Below are positions 1-11,745 of a stretch of 64,000 bases of DNA, in pieces; the first letter of the stretch is position 1; every line of letters starts with the position of its first letter. The notes beneath the pieces were generated by a model. It saw nothing but the letters and a program-made list of their open reading frames with translations, was not told the origin of the DNA and did no database searches. This DNA is from Erigeron canadensis (taxonomy: Eukaryota > Streptophyta > Magnoliopsida > Asterales > Asteraceae): contig NC_057763.1 in the NCBI RefSeq assembly GCF_010389155.1, forward strand, positions 5,084,649 through 5,148,648, given 5' to 3'. A program made the translations under genes and the position numbers.

Positions 1-38
1 CATTGGGGACCTTCTTATATCCATCACTTACATTATTA

Positions 39-1924
39 GGGGGAGAGGAGTCATGTAGCTTAATTTCCCATTTCTTCCAAATCCCACCAATCAAATACCT
101 CCAACTCATTTTCCTTTTCAACCCTCCCAACCAACCCTCTCAACCATTTTCAATTGCATTCATCACCTTCTTAACTCTCCCAAATTTTATTTTTTTCTTT
201 TTCATTTAATTTAATCAAACATTTTTTTTCTTTTTTAATAAAAACTTAAATATTTCATTAAAATTAAACTAAACATTACATAAACATAAATTAAAAAGTA
301 CATAACAACATAAACCGAAATTTAAATTCTACATGATAATGAAGACAACTAAATCAAACTCGCAACTGATGATGGCTGCATCGCTGGATCGTCAAGGTAT
401 GATAAGCCTAAAGCCCATATATGCGCCGTGAGATCATATTGGAGCCGATGATGCACGTTCTCGTCCTGTAACTCCCGGTTTGCTTCCAGGTTATAAACTC
501 TTGGCACCGGTGGATCCATAATATGAACCGGTGATATTGCCCGCCCGTTGTCTTTTATGATCATGTTGTGTAGTATTGTACACGCGGCGACGACTTTTCC
601 GATCTTCTCCTTAGTCCATAGCCGGAGGGGACGATCCAAAATCTTCCATTTTTCCTTGAGAACACCAAACGCCTACTCAACATCCTTTCTTGCAGCATCT
701 TGTAGTCTTTTAAATTTCTTTTCATCTTGTTCCACTAGATGCGGATAAGCTTTAACAAACGCATCCCACCTAGGATAGATTCCATCGGTAAGGTAGTAAC
801 CACACCTGTAATTCCGTCTATTTACGCTAAATGAACTATCTGGCACAGATCCATTACGCTCGTTTTGAAACAACGGCGACTAATGCAAAAGGTTGACATC
901 GTTGTTCGATCCAGCAAGACCAAAAAACGAATGCCAAATCCACAAGTCATAGGAAACAACACACTCAATCATAATAGTAGGTACCTTGTGATCACCCCCC
1001 GTGTATTGCCCTTTTAAGTGTTTAGGGCACATCCTCCATTCGATGTGTGTACAATCAAGACTACCAAGCATTCCTGGAATGTAGTGTCTTTTTTCATGAG
1101 CTTGTGTGATGAGAGCAATGTCATGAGATGTCGGCCTACGTAAGAACTCCTTTTGATATAAACTACTGATGACCGTATCACAAAAGTACTCCATGCTCTC
1201 GCGTCCCGTTCTGGCAGCCATACATAAATACTCGTCATACACGTCTGAAGGTTCACCTATAAACAGTTGCTTGATCGCCGATGTGCACTTTTGTAGAGCG
1301 GTGCAACTTTTTTTTACCCCGTGCGTCGTACCCCTCTTGAAAGTAACTAAATCTAGCTTCCATATCACCAACAATCTTCAAAACAACCTCTTGCCCATGC
1401 GAAAACGATGACGAAAAAATGGTTCGTCAAACTTTGAGTCTTCAACGAAGTAGTCACGCATTAGTATCATGTAAGCTTCTTCTCAGTTTCGATCGATATA
1501 CCTACGAGTGTCGGAAGAGGTGCCGGTATCTTCAAGCTCGGCGTACACTTGATTAAAAAACTCAAAAGTACCCCCCATAGACGAATCCAATTTTTTTTAG
1601 TAATGTGGTGTTTTTTTTGGTGAAAGTGTGAAGATATGTTTTTATTTGGTGAATGTTTTGGTTAAAGTTGAAGTGTATATATAGGTAAAGAGTGGGGGAA
1701 ATTTTCTATTTCTTTTTTGTTTTTTTATGTTGAAACGGTCAAAAGAGTGGGTTGGACCCCACCTCCACACGCTCCCCTAGCTCCCAACGGTCACATTCTT
1801 CTCCAAACCTGGAGGGCTTTTAGCCCGTTCACTTCCATGCTGTTGCCATGCCGCGTTGATGGCGGCGGTGTTCCTTTAGAGGGCTGGGCAAGCCGCTTGC
1901 CATGCCATGACCACTCCTCCCCCC
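39..1924 (-). mobile_element. PIF/Harbinger DNA transposon with intact ends
   Basis: The element is bounded by a TTA target duplication (36-38 and 1925-1927). Its terminal inverted repeats begin GGGGGAGAGGAGTCATG on the left and, read inward on the other strand, GGGGGGAGGAGTGGTCATG on the right. It carries one gene, a broken transposase on the minus strand. I see no second Myb-like ORF, which autonomous Harbinger elements normally have. Ends and duplication are seen directly; family assignment follows from them and from the transposase. Confidence 0.85.
349..1581 (-). pseudogene. Harbinger transposase (DDE_Tnp_4 type), broken
   Basis: Minus-strand reading gives the plant HARBI1/ALP1-like transposase: an N-terminal part near 1400-1581, then MLGSLDCTHIEWRMCP and GQYTGGDHKVPTIMIE, then SYDLWIWHSFFGLAGSNND, and a C-terminal part with CTILHNMIIKDN. 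The frame is lost: shifts lie near 1395 and near 1316, and in-frame TAG codons lie near 877 and 671. The three downstream pieces (349-639, 673-873, 880-1374) share one frame, so the two TAG codons are simple point breaks. It cannot make a full transposase. The element still has its ends and could be moved in trans by a related enzyme, which is inference. Confidence 0.85.
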
Positions 1925-1927
1925 TTA

Positions 1928-4018
1928 TACTATACAATACGTTAAAATATTAGTAGTGGATTAAGGGTCAGGCAAGTGAAGCAAGGGCTTTAGACCCCAA
2001 ATATTTAAAGGCCTCGTATTTTTATAATCATACATAAACTATTAATGAGAATTACAAAAACGTTTCGGAAAATAAGAAACATAAAAATATAAAATTATGT
2101 GTTTTATGTGATATGTGAACATGTTTACTTACATAATTATATACATGTATGTATATGCGAATAAACAACAGTGCTATGTTGAAAACATGTTCACTGTTGT
2201 AAAATCTTAATCTTAATATATATTATAAGACAGTTGAACTAATAACTTATTAACTAATCAAATCGCTCAATTTCATCAAATTGATTATCGCTTATGTCAT
2301 CATTTAGATTGACTACAAAATAAAAATTCTAATAATCATTATCCAAATATATTATTATATTAGTATTTATATTAATTTGTTGAAAAAGTCTCATTAATTT
2401 ACACTTTTTTTTCCATCAATAATTTACACTTTTAACCTTGAATACTCAATTTATTTTTACTTTTAGCCATCAACTTGAGAAAACTTTTTAAAATTTACAA
2501 TCATTTAATTAACTAAAATTTTTGACATATGAAATATTGTTTACATAAATTTATTTCAAAACCTAATGACTTATTAACAAATATTAGATTAGATTTTTAT
2601 ATATTAGAAATATTAATATTTATTATAAACACAATTTGAACTTTAGATACATATCCCAAACATATTAACAGATTACGATATACATCATTAATATCCTAAA
2701 CACAATAGAATTACAAAACATAACACGGTTTGCAACAGAAGGTTACTTGAATACTAAATTCAAATAAATATGAACTTCATTCAAGATTCATGATATCTCT
2801 TAATAAAAAAGGTACATAAGTTTCTCCTTTTTTATATATTAGTTTTGCGTATTAATATTTAAAGTTACAGTTGTCAATCAAATCAAGAATCCTAATTGTA
2901 TCAAAGAATATAAAAACAATCATAATTATTATCTAATTATCATAAAACAGATGATTAAAAATAAACCTATACGTGTTATGGGTTCGCATTATGATCAAAT
3001 ACATATACTACAGGATCACAAGTATATTTATATTTTAAATCTTTATTATCTTTCATAATAATATCACATTATGAGTACAACTGGTTTCAAAAAGTTCTAT
3101 AATAGAAGAATTATTATAGCATGTGTCTTATGGAATGACTACAACAAACAATTTCATCAATATGTTTCGGCTAATAATGACAGTGACAAGCCTATGATTA
3201 TTGTATAACAACTTGCAAAATATAACATTTGGAACCATATACTTTAAAATTATATGCTTTTATAATATAAATGTATAAAAATCTAATATTAATAATATCG
3301 TAAATCCCGTGTCCAGTGTTGGACACGGGTCTAAAATCTAGTTTGTTACATAAAGTATGAATAATTCTATTAACCAAAAAGGCCTCGTAATAAAAATTGG
3401 CTTTAGACCCCTCATAATAATATATGTTAAAAAATTATTGATGTGCGAATAGTCACCCTTTCTCTTTATCATTATTTAATAACACAAAATACGTTTCTTA
3501 AAAATTAAAATGTAGACTAACATACTTAACTTAGTAACTCTTGACAGTACACCTGAAATGCTCATAATACACTTTTATATATATGGAAATTTTATAATAA
3601 CTAATTGTTACCATCGTTATGTGTTTATTTGCTAAAGACGGTTATAATTTTCAGGTGGGTTTTCTTTTTAAAGAAACAAATTATTGTGTTTTGTTAAAAG
3701 ACATTTATTTGAATTATGATCATACAAAGTTATGTTTTTCTTTATATATAAAAGAAAAGAAGATGTCATTACATCATAATTATCTAATAGTTATTATTTC
3801 TCTATTGAGTAATGGTTCCTATACAAAACTTTTGTTTTGTTTACGTTAAAACGTCTACATCATATAATTTGTATTGTGTAGCTGTATAACATAACAAAAT
3901 AATTTATAGATCCACTTCCCCGTCTCTTTCGTTTTACTTGGTATATAATCATAATCAATTATTGCACTTGCAAGAGAAAGTGTTATTTAACGACTATGGA
4001 GATTGATATATATATATA
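1928..4018. other. AT-rich intergenic DNA
   Basis: No gene is supported. The stretch is very AT-rich and holds one good Helitron 3' end (listed separately). A degenerate phrase with GGCTTTAGACCCC and AAGGCCTCG occurs near 1988-2016 and again near 3381-3413, flanking the Helitron-ended block. Confidence 0.6.
3306..3341 (+). mobile_element. Helitron 3' terminus
   Basis: A perfect 10-bp stem CCCGTGTCCA (3306-3315) with loop GTGT and its complement (3320-3329) is followed 8 bases later by CTAG (3338-3341) and then T. This is the canonical Helitron 3' end: hairpin, CTRR, insertion before T. I could not place the 5' TC end with confidence. Confidence 0.7.
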
Positions 4019-5276
4019 TTAGGTCTTTTACCCGCACGATGTGCGGCTAATTAAAATGTCATTAATGAACGGAATGTAAGAAAAATAATCTAGATGTGGA
4101 TTTTTTTTTTAACCACAATCCAGATGTGAATATTGATAATTATTAAAAGTATTTTATGTTAATCTATACAATTATATCATTTGTTGGCCCTTGTATTTTC
4201 ATATTATGGTTAACAACAAAACCGGTCAACAAAAAGATTAAACAACATGCGCTGAATCTGGACTATACTACATAGGTTATTAAAAAAAGATTATAACATA
4301 TATTACTGTATTCAATAATAATACATAGCAACAATGAAAGTGGAAAATATGTAGCATGCCTATTTATTCATCAAATGTAATTATATGTACAAAACAAAAT
4401 ACTAAACATGACAACAATTTATTCATATAACATACACATAAATATAATACGTATAAGTAAAAAACCAATAAGATAAATAAGAGAAATTAATTATAGTTTT
4501 TGCTTTTAGTTATGCTAAAGAGATGAAGGAAATACCTTATGCAGTGATGGAAAAAATATAATCTCAAACACAATCAAGAAATAAAGTATTTTATCTCCGT
4601 CAACCAAGAAACTCATTTATAAAACTCAAGTAACAATTATTATTATCATTATATAATAGACTTTGTTTTGTGCTAGAATACAAACCAATTTCGGTTACTT
4701 TATTTTATATGTTCGGCCAAGAGAAGGAAGGACACGAACAACAAAATTGTTTTGTTATATATAATCTAATAATAATAATAATAATATTTTCATATGATTT
4801 CTAAATTTTGATATATTTTATATATTTTTGGCAAAAGTTTTATATAATCTAGCTATAATTTCAAATAGTTGAAAGTCCATGCAATTTCAAGCACAAAACT
4901 ATTCCAAAAATAGTTTTTTTTTTTCGTTTGGAAAACTTTGGTGTAAAAGTAGATTTAGATATAAATATTCTTTTTTTCATGTACGTGATTCTTTATGATT
5001 TTTATAATTAATATAGAAGTATGAGATTTGATTTAATATTATGAATATTTTGTATTTTTCATGTACGGGATTTTCTTTTAAAATATAGGAGTATGAGATT
5101 TGATTTGTTATTATATTGTTTTTATTTAATATTTTGTATTAAATTTATACAATATTATTAAAAAAAATGAAGATGCCACATTGGATAAATCCTACGTGGC
5201 AATGTTTAAACATAGCTTTAGTTTTAAGGAGTGCTTCAAAAAGCTCGATTAACTACTGTTTTATAATGTAGATAGA
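4019..5276 (-). mobile_element. Non-autonomous Helitron
   Basis: On the minus strand it starts TCTATCTACATTATAAAAC (from 5276, preceded by A). It ends with the small hairpin CCGCACATCGTGCGG followed by GTAAAAGAC and CTAA (4022-4019), then T. The 5' part shares the phrase GTGGCA...TCC near 5170-5215 with the copies starting at 7599 and 8370, which makes one family. An internal imperfect tandem duplication of about 75 bp lies at 4978-5130. No helicase or Rep coding is present. Confidence 0.7.
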
Positions 5277-5428
5277 TATATGATAAACAAAATCATAAGA
5301 ATAAACAATTAAAAGTTGTTCCAAAAGTCCAGGGAGAATAGTTGTCTTAACTCTTAAGATATAAGACTAATTAATTACTAATCAGATACAAGATAAGGTT
5401 TATAATTACGTTAATGTTACTAAAAGAA

Positions 5429-6084
5429 TCTACCAATATACTAAAACATGATTGATATTTTTTTAAAACGACATATGGCACATTATATAAATGACACGTG
5501 TCACTTTTTATTTTAAGAATTTTAAAATAAATAAATTACTTTAAGTAATATAAATATTATTATATAATAACTACTTCGTAGATTACTATTAGTTGGAATC
5601 TGTATCTAATTGAAATTCTAAATTAAACCTATTTGTTGTTCTCCATATCTAATTAAAATTTTAAAGTTTATCTTATATTTATTCTTTGACATTAAACTCA
5701 ATATTCATTAATGGCAATCTTAGCAATTCGACAACGCTGCCTCAAGAATGTACACCAGAAGCACAATATACCAATACAAAGTTGCTCATATACAACTAAA
5801 TAATATCTAAGATAATACTATCGTAAAGAAGATAAGTTTTAATTATATTGTTTTAAGTATATTGGCTATGTCAAGTTTTATTGGTTATTGTTATTAGTTA
5901 GTTGATGATTATTTATTAGTAGACCGCCTTCCCCACTACCGTCACCGCATTACCCGGGTATTATATAATTTATTGCTACCTTTAGTCAGACATAATGGCT
6001 ATTAATATATATTTATTATAATAAAAAAGAATATAAAAATAAACAATTATGAGTCGACCGTACAACACACGGGATTAGTACTAG
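5429..6084 (+). mobile_element. Non-autonomous Helitron
   Basis: It starts TCTACCAATATACTAAAAC after an A. It ends with the hairpin CCGTACAACACACGG, then GATTAGTA and CTAG (6081-6084), followed by T. There is no coding capacity. A CACGTGTC motif lies just inside the 5' end near 5492. Confidence 0.65.
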
Positions 6085-6947
6085 TTAGTATATATAAATG
6101 TTTCGGAACTTTCTTGCTAGTCATACTTGATCGCAAGGCAGATATGGCTACTAAACTATCAAAAAATTAATAACTACTAGTTAAATATAATTTTTTTAAA
6201 ATGATAAATTACCAATCTATCATCAAGTCTCAATGTCTGATCTCATCAACCAATCCGCCAACTATAATGTAGTTAATTACATTACATACGTATGCAAAAA
6301 ACACTCATTCGTATTATTTAATTGGTAAATGGTTTAAGATTGACACTTTCAAATTAATTTGATGTAATTTGTATATCAAATTGTTAAACCGAAAAACATA
6401 TAAATGGAGAAGGAGTGAAGGACCATGTCCCGACTTAACCAATATTTTCATGGTCGTAATCAAAAATTTTAATTGATGTTTCAAATATCAAACAAATAAT
6501 GTATATCTAGTAAGACAGATGTTAAATTGGAAAACCCCTTGACTTTGTGTGCAAAGTTTTCAATCTTTACTTCCCGTATAAATGGTAAGAGTCTTTCTAT
6601 CTTTAAGTAAAGAAGATAAAGTTATATACATTTTACTTTTTCTTTACCTTATAAAAATATAGAGTTGAGTAACTGTTGATTATATATAAAACACCTATAA
6701 TCCACAATCTTTGCATGCTTATCAAAGAGTTCAGTGTGTGTAAATCACCTTTTTTACAAATATCTATTTAGCTATAAAGATAGATTATTTTTTGTAACAC
6801 AAATTTCGTTATTACTCGTAATATTTTGTCATCGGGATGTCAAAAGTAGTAATATATATTAAATCATGATCAGGTAAGTCGAACTAATATACCGTATGTA
6901 AATTATAGTGAACGATAATATGTTTATAGTTAGTATTTATAGGTGAA

Positions 6948-7586
6948 GAGGAAAGTTATTTTGAGAACCATAAAAAAAAGAGAACACGAGAACCAATCTG
7001 GGTCACACATCTCATCTCCTTTTTTCTCTCTCATTACTTTCATCCAAATTTTTCAAAAAGTTTTATCTCACAAACCGTGCATCGTTAGACGGAAAAAAAA
7101 CCATGAGTAGTCTTAAAATTTCGTCCTCTTTCATTAGAGATGCGACTTGATATACTTTTGACAAACTTTTAAATTTCGATTTTTTTTTTAATTTTTTTTT
7201 TAGCGATAATCCTACACATGTGTAGGATTACATCCTACACATGTGTAGGACGTCCTACACATGTGCAGGACATGTGTAGGGTATACATCATACACATCCT
7301 ACACATGTGCAGGTAAAAAAAAAAATTCGAAAAAAAAAAAAAATTTCGAAATTTAAAAGTTTGTCAAAAGTATATCAAGTCGCATCTCTAATGAAAGAGC
7401 ACGAAATTTTAAGACTACCCATGCTTTTTTTTCGTTTAACGATGTACGGTTTGTGAGATAAAACCATTTGAATGAATTGGGTGAAAATGAGGAGAGAGAA
7501 AATTAAATATCATCAAGATCAAAATCAATGGTCAGGATTGGTTCTCGCGTTCTTTTTTTTTGATGGTTCTCAAAATAACCCACCCC
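6948..7586. mobile_element. Mutator-like foldback element
   Basis: TATAGGTGAA flanks both sides (6938-6947 and 7587-7596), a 9-10 bp target duplication. The ends read GAGGAAAGTTATTTTGAG on the left and, inward on the other strand, GGGGTGGGTTATTTTGAG on the right. The inverted arms extend about 250 bp each (roughly 6948-7200 and 7316-7586). The spacer carries four near-identical 16-bp palindromes. A 9-10 bp duplication with very long arms points to a Mutator-type foldback. No transposase. Confidence 0.8.
7211..7313. repeat. Palindrome cluster in foldback spacer
   Basis: CCTACACATGTGTAGG occurs at 7211-7226 and 7234-7249. The one-base variant CCTACACATGTGCAGG occurs at 7254-7269 and 7298-7313, with partial copies between. 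The first two are perfect 16-bp palindromes. Confidence 0.85.
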
Positions 7587-7598
7587 TATAGGTGAATA

Positions 7599-8341
7599 TC
7601 TATATATTTATTAAAACAATAGGAATCCTAACCTTTTAAAGCCCTCTTCAATATGAAGTTATTTTTAAAATTTGCCACATAGGTTTTTATCCTATGTGTC
7701 ATTATCACATTTTTTTGACAATATTTATCCATTAAATATTAAATAAAAAAGATATTTATACACAAACTTAAGAAACCAAATCCCTTATATTTAAGAAACA
7801 AATCCCATATGCAAAAAAGAAAACTAAAACCGTATAAACTTAAATATGAGTTTAAATTTTCTATATATCTTTTTTTTTTCCCTGTAAATGCAATATACTT
7901 TATCTAACTTTTTTGATCTTGGATTCATTTAATCAAATCGTATATTATCAAAATCGTTTCATTATAGGAATTTAAATATTTTTAACTAGATAATAATATC
8001 ACAATTTGATTCATTGAAGTTACGGGTTATGCGGATTCATTTCTTTCATGGGTAGCAATTGTTTTAATAAAAACATGGGTTGTAATTACAATTATTCCTG
8101 ATCAAATATGATATTTAGAGCAAATATGCAGCCACAAGATATTGTCAATCTTATTTAAACTAATTTTCACTATCCAAGTAGCACAACACCATTAGGTTTC
8201 TAAATATGTTCAACTAAGTTTATTTTTTTTTTTTTGGTATTTAAATGTTGAACATTATATATATTATTGATTTCAATGTCAATATTAAAACTTTTAAAAC
8301 ATAAATTTAATATCCGCACATCGTGCGGGTAAAAAACCTTG
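7599..8341 (+). mobile_element. Non-autonomous Helitron, CTTG-ended
   Basis: It begins TCTATATATTTATTAAAAC after A, two bases past the right target duplication of the foldback element. It ends with CCGCACATCGTGCGG (8313-8327), then GTAAAAAAC and CTTG (8338-8341), then T. CTTG departs from the usual CTRR by one base. The terminal hairpin is the same as in the 4019-5276 element. Confidence 0.6.
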
Positions 8342-8369
8342 TATATATATATCTATATCTATCTCTATA

Positions 8370-8700
8370 TCTATATAATAAATATTAAAACAGTAGGAAT
8401 CCTAGCCTTTTAAGCAATCCTCCCTAAATCAAAGCTATGCTTAAATGTTGCCACATAAGATTTATCCTATGTGGCATCTCCATGTTTTTTTTAAATTATC
8501 AATCTTTTTTATAGAAAATATAGTATAAATAATCGTATATGAAAAACAATATATTTATAGGATTGATCAACATTAATTTGGCAAGAATATTACAAATCCA
8601 TAAATTCTTACATATCCTTTATTATTGTTGTTGTTATTATTTATTTATTTATTTTATTTTTATTTTTAATAAAATCGTCACTTTGTACGTACGATTACAA
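8370..8700 (+). mobile_element. Helitron 5' part, same family
   Basis: It starts TCTATATAATAAATATTAAA, followed by CAGTAGGAATCCTAGCC and a GTGGCA phrase close to the copy at 7599. It lies immediately downstream of that copy. I see no 3' hairpin before the LINE fragment begins, so the right boundary is approximate. Confidence 0.5.
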
Positions 8701-8762
8701 ATTCTATATTACTAAATCCTTATATTTGTTAGAATTGTACGTACGATTACAAATTCATTTGT

Positions 8763-9190
8763 TTGGATTTTACTTCGCACTTGTTTAGTTCATGTGAGTT
8801 TGCTAGAGTATTATGGGGTCGTATGAAGACATGGTTACAACTTGATATCCCCTTCGCTGGTCCTTTTGAGATGCTAGAATGGCTATCTTCATTCCATGCA
8901 ACTTCCAAGTTCAAGATGGTAATTGAGGCGATCTTTTTTATTTGGTGGTGGACTATGTGGAAGTATCGAAAAAACGTCGTATTTGAGAATGAGGTGGAGA
9001 CTAGTGAAGACGTTTTTAACTCGATTATTTCTCTATCTTTTTTTATGGTTGTCTTCTCGGAGTAATAAGATTAAGTTATCGTGGTCATTATGACTCATTA
9101 GTCCTAAACATTTGATGTAATATTTTTTAACTTCAGTATCGAGCCAAAGTTTTTGTTAATACATATAATATTGCTATTAAAAAAAAAAGT
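8763..9190 (+). mobile_element. 5'-truncated LINE, 3' end
   Basis: The reading frame 8763-9065 has the zinc-binding tail typical of plant LINE reverse transcriptases: HLFSSCEFARVLWGRM, then IEAIFFIWWWTMWKYRK. The catalytic reverse-transcriptase core is absent. The sequence ends in an A run near 9180-9190, as expected for target-primed insertion with 5' truncation. I did not find clear flanking duplications. GTACGTACGATTACAAATTC appears twice just upstream (near 8684 and 8735). Confidence 0.65.
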
Positions 9191-9534
9191 GATAGCAGGG
9201 TTGTGTTTGTATGTTTGTTTTTTAGAGGTGTATGTAGGGCCTAGAATATTGTTGTTTAAGGTAATGTGTGACATATAAGTATATAACTTATTTGTCTTGA
9301 ACACTTGCATATTTTTATTTAAAAAAATGTTTTCAATAGCATAAGACAAAACTAAAAACAAAGATAAAAAAGGAACATCACAAGTGACAACTTATTGTTA
9401 TGTAATTTATTTGTTAATTTAAATTTCTCTCGATAGTCGTATCTTGAGGCATCCTATGACACATCAATGTCATATATCTTAACTATTGTTATTTGAATAT
9501 TTTGCGCAACTATATCGCGAATGTATGATCTTAA

Positions 9535-9711
9535 GGGTGTTGGCAACGCTGAGTCGTCCCGGTAGTGAGTGGTCCAACCACTCGCACACCGCCGCCATTA
9601 CCTAAGCACTCACGCGTGATTGAAATTGAGTGGTCCGACCACATCGAGTGGTAAGCGAGTGGAACGATTTTCGAGCCTTTTTCGACCGTTGAATGGCTAC
9701 TTTTTTTTTTC

Positions 9712-9755
<44 letters not shown>

Positions 9756-10305
9756 ATTCATCTTCTTCCATATATACAAACAACACATATTCAAACACAC
9801 ACAAATAACACACTTTTCTTTAAAAAAATTACAAATCTTATCAAACAATAATGGAAAAACGAATTGGTTCTACCACTTTGCTAGATGAACCGTTCGAGTG
9901 GTCAGATGATAGTAGTCTAGAGGTGTTTGCAGCCTCGATTGAGGGGGACGAAGCTGAAAGTTTCAGGTCAAGGCGCAAAGTCGTCAACCGTGACCGTTGG
10001 GCCGCTTCACAAAGGTTGCATCGCGACTACTTTTGTGAGGAACCCAAATACGATGGTGATTTTTTTGAAGATAGGTACCGCATACCTAAACACTTGTTAT
10101 TAAAAATCGTTCGAGATCTTGAGGCGAGATACTCCTATTTTAGTTTTTAAAATAAAAATAAAATTATAGTGAGTGATGAGTAAGTGGTGGCAATGCCATC
10201 AAAAATAAATTGAGTGATGAGTGAGTGATGGGTTTGAGGTGACATAATGTAATTGGTTGGAAGTGAGTGGTAAGTAAAAAGTGAGTGAATGGGATGCCAA
10301 CACCC
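9535..10305 (+). mobile_element. Deleted Harbinger derivative
   Basis: Terminal inverted repeats GGGTGTTGGCA at 9535 and TGCCAACACCC ending at 10305 sit next to TAA and TTA, consistent with a mutated 3-bp Harbinger duplication. Inside are a TA microsatellite (9718-9752) and a short ORF that matches only the start of a Harbinger transposase. The element is an internal-deletion derivative of about 770 bp. Confidence 0.7.
9851..10150 (+). pseudogene. Harbinger transposase N-terminal fragment
   Basis: The 99-residue ORF keeps the conserved N-terminal block of plant Harbinger transposases: RDRWAASQRLHRDYF, then FFEDRYRIPKHLLLKIVRDL. It stops soon after, where the DDE domain should begin, so it has no catalytic part. 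The start codon follows a leader with a TA repeat inside the same element. It might still be translated, since no stop interrupts it. Confidence 0.65.
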
Positions 10306-10309
10306 TTAG

Positions 10310-10984
10310 CTCGTGTGCTTATTTAAGAATGATACACCATAGTCTAGACTCGGACTTTCAAATAGTCAAATACATATGTTAGCTTTGAATAAACAAGAGG
10401 TTTGTTACATAATACTCCATTTTTTAGCCTCACACACACAAACATATATATATATATAGATATATATATATTAGTGTTTTTTCTAATTTGTTTTACTATA
10501 ATAAGTTAATTAATTGTGTACATGTTTGAGAAAGATTATATAGATATATTGAAGATACAAATTGAGACAGCCATATCAGCCTTAAATGACCCTCACAGTC
10601 CAATGAGCATGTAGTTAATTTATAGCTATGATCAATTATTTCATCGAATTCACCTTTTTTTTCCTTCTTTCTTCTACTTTTTTTTTTCTTTGAATAGTTA
10701 GGGAGTTGTAATTATAAAGAGATATTTTGTATGACATAATATACTACATTTTGATTTTTATAATAGTACAAAAGATGATGATTTGTTTGAAGATAACATC
10801 AGTGATCCCTATAGATTATGTCTTATTATAATAGACCCCTCTAATTCTTTTCCAAAGCAAAACTATATGCATTTTCCTCATATACGAGTAACTGTGTATA
10901 AGACTTTAACATGGCCACCCTCCCTTCTTTTCTTCACATAATTCTGTATATATCTCTAAAATATGTGTGCAGTCATTTTATATC
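10310..10984. other. AT-rich intergenic DNA
   Basis: No gene or clear element seen. It contains short TA and pyrimidine-rich tracts. Confidence 0.5.
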
Positions 10985-11165
10985 GATATACAAAGGAAAA
11001 TTCAAACTTACTCAGATGAATTTGAGTTTGTTAAACCAACGGGCCTCAAACTGTATTCTTTCTCTTGTAGCATATTCGGTCCTTCATATGTAACTTTTTG
11101 TTCCTTAGAAGACGTCTCTCAAAAGAGGTGTTTTTGACAGCGAATGTTATTGTTGGATAATGTGA

Positions 11166-11315
11166 AAAATGGTAAACCGTAGATGGACTTTGAAGTTTTT
11201 GACAGGGGAAGTGATTACGGGCTGAAGTTGTCAGATGCCCTTATGAAGGAAATGTCAGAAGAGGTGTTTCCAAATGAGGTTAAGTATAATTATCTAAGAT
11301 GGAAATTTGGAAAAA
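11166..11315 (+). other. Short coding-like insert, possibly PPR-derived
   Basis: A 49-codon open frame inside the ligase IV relic includes ALMKEMSEEVFPNEVKYNYL. The pattern of a helix ending in MKEM, then a turn with P-N-E-V and a Y-N pair, resembles a P-class pentatricopeptide repeat. It is antisense to the relic and has no counterpart in the intact ligase gene. The PPR reading is inference from one repeat-like stretch. Confidence 0.35.
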
Positions 11316-11529
11316 GCGGCTTAAGTGTATAAGTCAATGTTAGAGGATGATATCAAGTCTTTAGCTTATTTACAATAGCATCAAGCTCTTCATCAAAGAG
11401 CCCAGCACTGACTCTGCAGCCACGGACCATCATGAATTGCCAGTATTTATTGTGAAATAACTAAGTGTCAAACTAGACTACAAATAGCCTAATATGTATA
11501 TTTAGGTGACCTGAACTACCTAAAAAAAG

Positions 11530-11745
11530 TTAATGGGTGGGAACCCTATGTGATCCCATGTACGGGCGTGGTACCCAGAATGCACGTCGCATAAAACTCA
11601 TGTCCGGTGACTCGCCGTTATCACACATGAATCACATAATACAGTTTATCCGCTTGTCTTTGACAAGATTTGAACTCCAGAGTCTTCATCTATGTACCCA
11701 TGTAATCACATAATTGTTGATACAAGTTGATCTACTTACTAATAT
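11530..11745 (-). mobile_element. SINE-like insertion
   Basis: Minus-strand sequence contains GGAGTTCAAATCTTG (near 11667-11681), close to a polymerase III B box. It interrupts the ligase IV relic. The A box is weak and no clean duplication was found. Confidence 0.4.
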
